A stretch of 64,000 nucleotides of DNA from FEN-680 sp036845225 (GTDB lineage: Bacteria; Actinomycetota; Geothermincolia; Fen-727; Anoxymicrobiaceae). The DNA is taken from NCBI GenBank assembly GCA_036845225.1, contig DAIUEJ010000004.1:34238-98237 (forward strand), written 5' to 3'. This document shows, piece after piece, positions 58,697 through 64,000 of this stretch; the first letter of the stretch is position 1, and each line of letters starts with the position of its first letter. The notes under the pieces were generated by a model. That model saw only the letters and a list, made by a program, of their open reading frames with translations, made no database searches and was not told the origin of the DNA. Both the position numbers and the translations under genes were made by a program.

Positions 58697-60031
58697 GTGA
58701 ACGGGCATTTCGACGTGGTCGTCGTCGGGGCGGGCTTCGCCGGCGCTCTTGCGAGCGCGAGGATCGCGCGGGCGGGGCACACGGTCCTGCTGCTTGACCG
58801 CAGGCGCCAGGAGGAGCTCTTCAGCGAGGCGCGCGAGCTCGTGGAGGCCCACGCGTTCGAGGCATCCGGTATAGAGCAGGCTGTCGCGCGCGACAGCTCG
58901 TCTGAGATCACAGGTCTCCGCGTCGTGAGTCCGGACTCCGCCACGGCGATCGAGACTTCTCCAGAGCCATTCCTCATCGTCAACCGCGGGCGGCTCGGCC
59001 ACGCGCTCCTCGACGGCGCTCTTGAAGCCGGCGTAGAGCTCCGCACGCAGTGCATCGTGGGGAGCGCCGAGGTAGACCGGGGGCGCCTGACCGGGGTCTC
59101 CACGGACCGCGGGTCGTTCCCCTGTACGATGGCCATCGGAGCAAGCGGCCTCGACCGGGTGCTGTGCCGCGACCTCCCCGGGGGCATGGGTATCCCGAGG
59201 CGCCTCCGCTCCAGCGACTACGTATCCATCTACAGGGAGACACGCGATCTCAGCCACGACCCCGGCGCCGCCGAACCGACGACCGGGCTGTTCGAATACC
59301 ATATCGGGAGGTTCGGGGGTTACAGTTGGACTTACTTGGCAGGTGACGGGACGATAGACATCGGGACCGGCGTTCAGGACATCGCCGGCTCTCCCGACCC
59401 GCGCGAGATAGTCCTGGGATACGTCAGGTCGCACCCTGCTGTGGGCGAGCGGGTGCTCGCCCGCGAGGGCGGAAGGATCCCTACCCGCAGGCCGCTCAAC
59501 ACCATGGTCGCAAGCGGCCTGATGACGATCGGCGACGCGGCGTGCCAGGCGTCCCCCGTCATCGCGAGGGGCGTGGCGGGCGCGCTGGTAGGGGCGCCAC
59601 TCGCTGCCGCAGCCGCGATCGCGGCCCTGTCAGGAGGCGATGTTGGCCAGGCGGCCCTCTGGCCTTACAACTACGACTACATGCAGGCGCGCGGCGCGCA
59701 CATGGCGGCGCTGGACTGCCTCAGGCTCCTCATGCAGCGCCTCAGCGAAAGGGATTACTCCTGGAGCATGGCAAAGGGCGTGATCAGTGAGCAGGACGTC
59801 AGCGCGGCCCTGACCGGCGTCTTCGAGGTGCCCAGGGCCCAGATGAAGCTGAAGGCGCTCTGGAGAGGGTTGAAGAGCGTCCCGCTCCTGGCGCGTTACG
59901 ATAACACGCTCAAGCTCTCGCAGAAGGTCCTCGACCACTACCTGGACTACCCGCGCGCCTACGAGCCCACGGAGTTCGCCGAGTGGTCGCAGCGCGCGGA
60001 CTTCCTCTTCGAGGACATGGCCAAGGTGTAA
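58697..60031 (+). CDS. Geranylgeranyl-reductase-family FAD-dependent oxidoreductase
   Basis: The 444-residue protein has the FAD motif FDVVVVGAGFAGALASARIARAG, a VNRGRLGHALLDGALEAGVEL segment and GLMTIGDAACQASPVIARGVAGAL (GD motif region), matching the geranylgeranyl reductase/squalene epoxidase-like family. Such enzymes saturate isoprenoid chains of quinones or archaeal-type lipids. The start is GTG. It fits the theme of isoprenoid redox enzymes at the left end, though it is 37 kb away and in the housekeeping block. Confidence 0.82.
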   Translation: MNGHFDVVVVGAGFAGALASARIARAGHTVLLLDRRRQEELFSEARELVEAHAFEASGIEQAVARDSSSEITGLRVVSPDSATAIETSPEPFLIVNRGRLGHALLDGALEAGVELRTQCIVGSAEVDRGRLTGVSTDRGSFPCTMAIGASGLDRVLCRDLPGGMGIPRRLRSSDYVSIYRETRDLSHDPGAAEPTTGLFEYHIGRFGGYSWTYLAGDGTIDIGTGVQDIAGSPDPREIVLGYVRSHPAVGERVLAREGGRIPTRRPLNTMVASGLMTIGDAACQASPVIARGVAGALVGAPLAAAAAIAALSGGDVGQAALWPYNYDYMQARGAHMAALDCLRLLMQRLSERDYSWSMAKGVISEQDVSAALTGVFEVPRAQMKLKALWRGLKSVPLLARYDNTLKLSQKVLDHYLDYPRAYEPTEFAEWSQRADFLFEDMAKV

Positions 60032-60187
60032 AACCGGTGCCAGACCATTCTGTTCAACTCAGCTCGTCAAGACTGACCGCGCGTGAAACCATCGCACATG
60101 AACCAGCAACCCCGTGATGACTGGATCAGCTTTCGCCCCGTTTTTTCCACTCCGCCTAATAACACCCCCCTGCACAGGACCCAATGG

Positions 60188-60215
60188 TTGACTCTCGAAA
60201 TCAATCCCGTATAAT
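60188..60215 (+). promoter_or_regulatory. Sigma-70-like promoter of groES-groEL
   Basis: TTGACT (60188-60193) and perfect TATAAT (60210-60215) are separated by 16 bases, with the predicted start in the CIRCE element. The 60032-60187 stretch shows nothing else. Confidence 0.8.
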
Positions 60216-60221
60216 AACGCG

Positions 60222-60248
60222 TTAGCACTCTCTACTCTAGAGTGCTAA
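60222..60248 (+). promoter_or_regulatory. CIRCE operator (HrcA binding site)
   Basis: A perfect CIRCE inverted repeat, TTAGCACTC-N9-GAGTGCTAA, begins 6 bases after the -10 box and ends 29 bases before groES. Binding of HrcA here represses groESL until heat stress. The hrcA gene is not in the window. Confidence 0.96.
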
Positions 60249-60277
60249 TTCAGCAAACGGACCGAGGAGGGATGGAC

Positions 60278-60580
60278 ATGGACCTGGAACCGTTGGGAGA
60301 CCGGGTAATCGTGGCGCCCAGTGAGGGCGAAGACAAGACACCCAGCGGTATCGTGATTCCCGATACCGCCAAGGAGAAGCCCCAGGAGGGCAAGGTACTG
60401 GCCGTTGGACCGGGTCGGTATGAGGAAGGCAAACTGATCCCGCTGGACGTCAAGGTAGGCGACACCGTCATCTACTCGAAGTACGGCGGCACCGAGGTAA
60501 AGGTCGGCGGCAAAGAGGTCCTGATCCTCAGCGAGCGGGACATACTTGCAAAGAAGAAGCCGTCCAAGGCGAAGAAGTAA
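60278..60580 (+). CDS. groES: GroES co-chaperonin
   Basis: A 100-residue co-chaperonin: MDLEPLGDRVIVAPSEGEDK, the mobile loop with TPSGIVIPDTAKEKPQ, and the family GKVLAVGPG and VIYSKYGG strands. GAGGAGG lies 7 bases before ATG 60278; an ATG at 60272 is too close to it. The C-terminus is lysine-rich. It forms the lid of the GroEL ring. Confidence 0.96.
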   Translation: MDLEPLGDRVIVAPSEGEDKTPSGIVIPDTAKEKPQEGKVLAVGPGRYEEGKLIPLDVKVGDTVIYSKYGGTEVKVGGKEVLILSERDILAKKKPSKAKK

Positions 60581-60599
60581 CGAAAGGGGAGTTTGGAAG

Positions 60600-62231
60600 A
60601 TGGCTAAGATACTTGAATACGACGAGGAAGCCCGGCGGGCCCTCGAGGCTGGAGTCACCAAGCTCGCCGACGCGGTCAGGGTGACACTCGGGCCCAAGGG
60701 ACGCAACGTGGTGCTCGAGAAGAAGTTCGGCGCCCCGACCATCACGAACGACGGCGTCACCATCGCTCGTGAGATAGAGCTGGAGGACCCCTACGAGAAC
60801 ATGGGCGCCCAGCTCGCCAAAGAAGTCGCGACAAAGACCAACGACGTGGCCGGTGACGGCACCACCACGGCGACAGTGCTCGCGCACGCCATGGTCAAGG
60901 AAGGCCTGCGCAACGTCGCGGCCGGCGCGAACCCGATGCAGATCCGCCGCGGTATCGACAAAGCGGTCGACATGGCGGTCACCGACATCAAGAAGCGCTC
61001 CAAGGAGATAGAGAGCAAGGACGAGATCGCGCGCGTGGCGGCCATCTCCGCGGACGACGACGAGGTCGGCAACATCATCGCCGACGCGATGGACAAGGTC
61101 GGCAAGGACGGCGTCATCACAGTCGAGGAGTCCCAGACTTTCGGCATGGAGTTCGACGTGGTCGAGGGCCTCCAGTTCGACAAGGGCTACCTCTCCATGT
61201 ATATGGTGACCGACACCGAGCGCATGGAAGCGGTCCTCGACAACCCGTACATCCTCATCGCGAACCAGAAGGTCTCCGCGGTGGCCGACCTGCTCCCGAT
61301 ACTCGAGAAGGTCATGCAGGCGGGCCGCCCGCTCCTCATCATCGCCGAGGACGTGGAGGGCGAGGCGCTGGCAACCCTGATAGTGAACAAGATCCGCGGC
61401 ACCTTCGTGAGCGTAGCGGTCAAGGCGCCGGGGTTCGGCGACCGCCGCAAGGCGATGCTGCAGGACATAGCGATCGTGACCGGCGGCCAGATGGTCTCCG
61501 AGGAGCTCGGCATGAAGCTCGAGAACATCACGCTCGACATGCTGGGCAAGGCTCGCCAGGTGAAGGTCTCCAAGGAAGACACCATCGTTGTGGAGGGCAA
61601 GGGCAACTCCAAGGACGTAGAGGGACGCATCGCGCAGATCCGCGCTGAGATAGAGAAGAGCGACTCCGACTTCGACCGCGAGAAGCTGCAGGAGCGGCTG
61701 GCGAAGCTCTCCGGCGGCGTGGCGGTCATCAAGGTCGGCGCGGCGACCGAGGTCGAGCTGAAAGAGAAGAAGCACCGCATCGAGGACGCGCTCTCGGCGA
61801 CCAAGGCCGCCGTGGAGGAAGGCATCGTCTCGGGCGGAGGCGTTATCCTCATCAACATCGCGGCGGCTATCAAGCCTCCTCAGAAGATGGGCGACGACGA
61901 GAAGACGGGATACGAGATAGTCAAGAAGGCGCTGGTGGAGCCCCTCAAGCAGATCGCGACGAACGCGGGCCTCGAGGGCTCGGTCGTGGTCGAGAAGGTC
62001 AAGGACCTCAAGGACGGCATGGGCCTGAACGCGCTGAACGGCGAATACGTGGACATGCTGGAGGCCGGCATCATCGACCCGGCCAAGGTCACGCGCTCGG
62101 CGCTGCAGAACGCGGCGAGCATCGCGGCCCTGCTCCTCACCACCGAGGCGCTCATCGCCGACAAGCCCGAAGAGGGCGGCGGCATGGGGATGGGCGGCAT
62201 GGGCGGCGGGATGCCCCCAGGCATGATGTAA
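60600..62231 (+). CDS. groEL: GroEL chaperonin
   Basis: The 543-residue chaperonin has VTLGPKGRNVVLEKKFG, the ATP-binding DVAGDGTTTATVLA, a full set of equatorial, intermediate and apical domain sequences, and the glycine/methionine-rich C-terminal tail (GGGMGMGGMGGGMPPGMM). It folds proteins with GroES. It starts 20 bases after groES and ends with a strong terminator. Actinobacteria often have a second groEL elsewhere. Confidence 0.97.
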   Translation: MAKILEYDEEARRALEAGVTKLADAVRVTLGPKGRNVVLEKKFGAPTITNDGVTIAREIELEDPYENMGAQLAKEVATKTNDVAGDGTTTATVLAHAMVKEGLRNVAAGANPMQIRRGIDKAVDMAVTDIKKRSKEIESKDEIARVAAISADDDEVGNIIADAMDKVGKDGVITVEESQTFGMEFDVVEGLQFDKGYLSMYMVTDTERMEAVLDNPYILIANQKVSAVADLLPILEKVMQAGRPLLIIAEDVEGEALATLIVNKIRGTFVSVAVKAPGFGDRRKAMLQDIAIVTGGQMVSEELGMKLENITLDMLGKARQVKVSKEDTIVVEGKGNSKDVEGRIAQIRAEIEKSDSDFDREKLQERLAKLSGGVAVIKVGAATEVELKEKKHRIEDALSATKAAVEEGIVSGGGVILINIAAAIKPPQKMGDDEKTGYEIVKKALVEPLKQIATNAGLEGSVVVEKVKDLKDGMGLNALNGEYVDMLEAGIIDPAKVTRSALQNAASIAALLLTTEALIADKPEEGGGMGMGGMGGGMPPGMM

Positions 62232-62250
62232 ACAAGCAACTTCGATAAGC

Positions 62251-62278
62251 AAAAGCGCCCGCTCGAGCGGGCGCTTTT
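62251..62278 (+). terminator. Rho-independent terminator after groEL
   Basis: AAAAGCGCCCGC, a TCGA loop and GCGGGCGCTTTT form an 8-bp G/C stem with flanking A and T runs, so it may work in both directions. Confidence 0.88.
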
Positions 62279-62362
62279 CTCTTCAAGGCGTCTGCTCGCC
62301 CGCCGTCTGATATGATGACCTCGTGTCGTGAAGGTCAGGCATGTCGAAGCGGGGAGGTCAGC

Positions 62363-63409
62363 ATGGCGGACGACACATACGAACAGCTTGCGCGGCACCT
62401 CGACGAACACATTGTCGGATTCCCGGCGACGCCTGTGAGCCTGAAGATCCTCGAAGTCCTCTTTCCCGGCGACGAAGCCGTGGTAGGACTGAAGATGACT
62501 TTCGAGGCGAAGACGGCGGAGCTGTGGCAGGAGGTAATGCCCGAGGTCGAGAACCTGACCGAGCTGCTCAACTCGATGGCGCGCCGCGGCACAGTCTTCA
62601 CCGAGCAGAAGCCCGGACAGGAGCGCATCTACCGGCTGCTGCCCAGCATCGTCGGGTTCTCCGAGACCCCATTCTGGTCCGGGAGGTCGACCCGGATGAC
62701 CGAGCGCCTCTCGCCCCTCTGGATCGAGTATTTCAAGGAGGCGTTCGGCGAGGAGCTGGAGAGGGGAGTCCCGCTCGTAAGGGTGATTCCCATATCCGAG
62801 TCGCTGGTCGACGCAAGCGAGGTGCTACCCTACGACGCGATCGAGGAGAAGCTGGAGGGCCTGTCCTTCATGGCAGTCGCCCACTGCCCTTGCCGACTGA
62901 TGAGGCGCTGCAACGGCGAGGGCTGCGAGCACACCCTCGAGAACTGCCTTCACTTCGGCTCGATGGCGAGGTACATGGTCGAGCAGGGCATGGCGCGGCA
63001 GATCACAAAGGACGACGTGCTCCGCATCCTCGAGGACGCCACGAAGGAAGGCATGGTCCACACCTGCGACAACCTGAACGGGGTCCTCACCACGATATGC
63101 AACTGCTGCCCGTGCTGCTGCGCTTTCCTGACCACCATGAAGCTCGGCTTTGACAGCCTGGCCCGCTCCAGTTATCTTGCGACGGTCAGCGCGGAGGATT
63201 GCGTCGGCTGCTGCTCGTGCGAGGACAGGTGTCCCGCGGGAGCGGTCGTGGTCTCAGATGACGACATCGCGGTGGTCGATGAGTCGCTGTGCATAGGGTG
63301 CGGCGTCTGCACGCCGTGGTGCGCGACCGAGACCATGGCGCTGGTGCGCAGGCCCGAGCCGAAGGCGCCCCCGGAAGTCGCGGAGTTCGTGACCGCGAGG
63401 CTCAAGTAA
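62363..63409 (+). CDS. Multi-cluster [4Fe-4S] ferredoxin-like protein with a winged-helix-like N-terminus
   Basis: A 348-residue protein. Residues 20-100 look like a winged-helix domain; the middle carries cysteine groups (C175, C177, C183, C188, C195 and C235, then the C246-C253 cluster CNCCPCCC), and the C-terminus is a 2[4Fe-4S] ferredoxin (C280, C283, C286, C290-P; C310, C313, C316, C320). ATG 62363 follows GGGAGGT. Proteins of this shape occur in anaerobes near reductases; the function here is unknown, an electron-transfer or redox-sensing role is likely. Confidence 0.8.
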   Translation: MADDTYEQLARHLDEHIVGFPATPVSLKILEVLFPGDEAVVGLKMTFEAKTAELWQEVMPEVENLTELLNSMARRGTVFTEQKPGQERIYRLLPSIVGFSETPFWSGRSTRMTERLSPLWIEYFKEAFGEELERGVPLVRVIPISESLVDASEVLPYDAIEEKLEGLSFMAVAHCPCRLMRRCNGEGCEHTLENCLHFGSMARYMVEQGMARQITKDDVLRILEDATKEGMVHTCDNLNGVLTTICNCCPCCCAFLTTMKLGFDSLARSSYLATVSAEDCVGCCSCEDRCPAGAVVVSDDDIAVVDESLCIGCGVCTPWCATETMALVRRPEPKAPPEVAEFVTARLK

Positions 63410-63412
63410 GCG

Positions 63413-63451
63413 GACTAAACAAAAAAGGGTCTGACCCCGAAAAGTTTAGTC
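63413..63451. terminator. Repeat-derived hairpin between convergent genes
   Basis: GACTAAAC (63413-63420) pairs with GTTTAGTC (63444-63451), enclosing the palindrome GGGTCTGACCC (63427-63437) flanked by A-rich runs. It lies 3 bases after the Fe-S gene stop and reaches the stop of the convergent membrane gene. It is a relative of the element at 19745-19782. Confidence 0.65.
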
Positions 63452-64000
63452 AGATCCACTTGAGCGACCAGACGAACACGATCACGAGCACCAGGTCGAG
63501 CGCATACGCCCCCAGCGTTATCGAGAGCTTCAACTTTCTGGAGGGCAGGTCGAAAAAGAGCGCGATGCCGTAGAAGCCTACGAAATAGGCCACGATGATG
63601 AGCCAGATGTTCGGCCATCTCCACCAGGCGTAGTGCCAGACCAGCGCCCCCCACCCGTTCAGGATGACCTCGACGAACACACATCCGACCGCGAACGCCA
63701 CTGCCATCAATACCCGGTTGGGGATGCCGGCGATCTTCTTCTTCTTGTCCTCTGGAAGCGCTTTGGTGAAGATGATGCCCGCGACCGCGAACATCATGGC
63801 GATCTCTATGGTGAGCCCCACAAACACCAGGTATGCCGTATCAGAAGGTGCGGTCCAGAGCGCCGAAGTGCCAGACCAGTGCAGGATGAGGGCGTTGAAC
63901 ATCTCCCACGCGAGCTCCACGCCCATGAAAGCGAAGCCGGCCAGGAAGATGTCCCAGTTTTTTCGCTCCGCCTCCACGACGTAGACGTAGGCTATAAAGG
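63450..64000 (-). CDS. Multi-pass membrane protein, 5' end outside the window
   Basis: The visible part encodes about 183 residues with five hydrophobic segments and charged loops, ending LVLVIVFVWSLKWI. The frame stays open to the last base, and upstream residues (FIAYVYVVEAERKNWD) continue a hydrophobic stretch, so the gene very likely starts beyond 64000. A GTG at 63977 is the only internal alternative and has no ribosome site. No family is recognised. It converges on the Fe-S gene. Confidence 0.6.
   Translation of the reverse strand, partial: FIAYVYVVEAERKNWDIFLAGFAFMGVELAWEMFNALILHWSGTSALWTAPSDTAYLVFVGLTIEIAMMFAVAGIIFTKALPEDKKKKIAGIPNRVLMAVAFAVGCVFVEVILNGWGALVWHYAWWRWPNIWLIIVAYFVGFYGIALFFDLPSRKLKLSITLGAYALDLVLVIVFVWSLKWI

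Noticed and set aside
60528..62252. A 574-codon antisense open frame opposite groEL
   Set aside because: It is a shadow of groEL; no independent start signals or domains.

Overview
The window looks like one scaffold of a high-GC, probably anaerobic and uncultured actinobacterium (Actinobacteriota). The evidence is the gene order rplM-rpsI-glmM-glmS-nnr-alr-alpha/beta hydrolase-tsaE-tsaB-rimI-tsaD-groES-groEL, which follows the order known from Mycobacterium and Streptomyces with a few insertions. Other support is a HelY-like Ski2 helicase, frequent TTG/GTG starts, possible leaderless promoters and many [4Fe-4S] proteins. A 100-N scaffold gap (53553-53652) inside a tandem repeat shows this is draft sequence. 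The phylum is inference from gene order.

Region 1 (1-22 kb) is an accessory redox and lipid cluster. It starts with a thiolase-fold protein that lacks the nucleophilic cysteine, next to its DUF35 partner; this pairing resembles Ltp2-DUF35 aldolases. A 987-residue fusion of a CrtI-like flavoprotein with a GltD-like Fe-S/flavin module follows, then a vapBC-like pair with a damaged-looking toxin, and a lone ParA. The core is a minus-strand unit (18414 to 8390) encoding an SCP2 sterol-carrier protein, a GlcDEF-like complex (two FAD-linked oxidases around one CCG Fe-S protein), a small membrane protein, two paralogous flavoproteins, a CrtI-like enzyme and a membrane M28 peptidase. A divergent plus-strand unit (18661-22108) encodes a third flavoprotein paralogue, a second CrtI-like enzyme and a methyltransferase. 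The two units have back-to-back promoter-like sequences. I infer a pathway that oxidises, reduces or saturates a polyisoprenoid or steroid-like lipid and passes electrons through flavin and Fe-S carriers. The substrate is unknown.

Region 2 (22-40 kb) is mixed. It holds a secreted C39-like protein with four WYLAEG repeats, a ketopantoate reductase-like gene, xseA-xseB and an A/T-richer patch of zinc-ribbon/DUF4190 membrane proteins. After these come DUF4234, DUF2752 and CorA genes, a HelY-like helicase, truA, a zinc-ribbon/Ig-like protein, another M28 peptidase, a PP2C-like protein with an altered metal ligand, and a PASTA/amidase_3 cell-wall hydrolase.

Region 3 (40.4-62.3 kb) is the conserved housekeeping block: ribosomal proteins, amino-sugar synthesis (glmM, glmS), NAD(P)HX repair, alanine racemase, t6A modification (tsaE, tsaB, tsaD), rimI and groESL under a perfect CIRCE operator. 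Inserted genes include a CCA-transferase-like HD protein with a degenerate head, a P1-family peptidase, a nitroreductase, an FmdB-like protein, a type 4 uracil-DNA glycosylase, glpK and a geranylgeranyl-reductase-like flavoprotein.

The right end has a ferredoxin-like Fe-S protein and a membrane protein that runs off the window.

A dispersed family of short palindromic elements with GGGTC(A/T)G cores recurs within a few bases of stop codons, and some copies form strong hairpins. No rRNA, tRNA or CRISPR array was seen, and no gene-free stretch exceeds about 280 bases.
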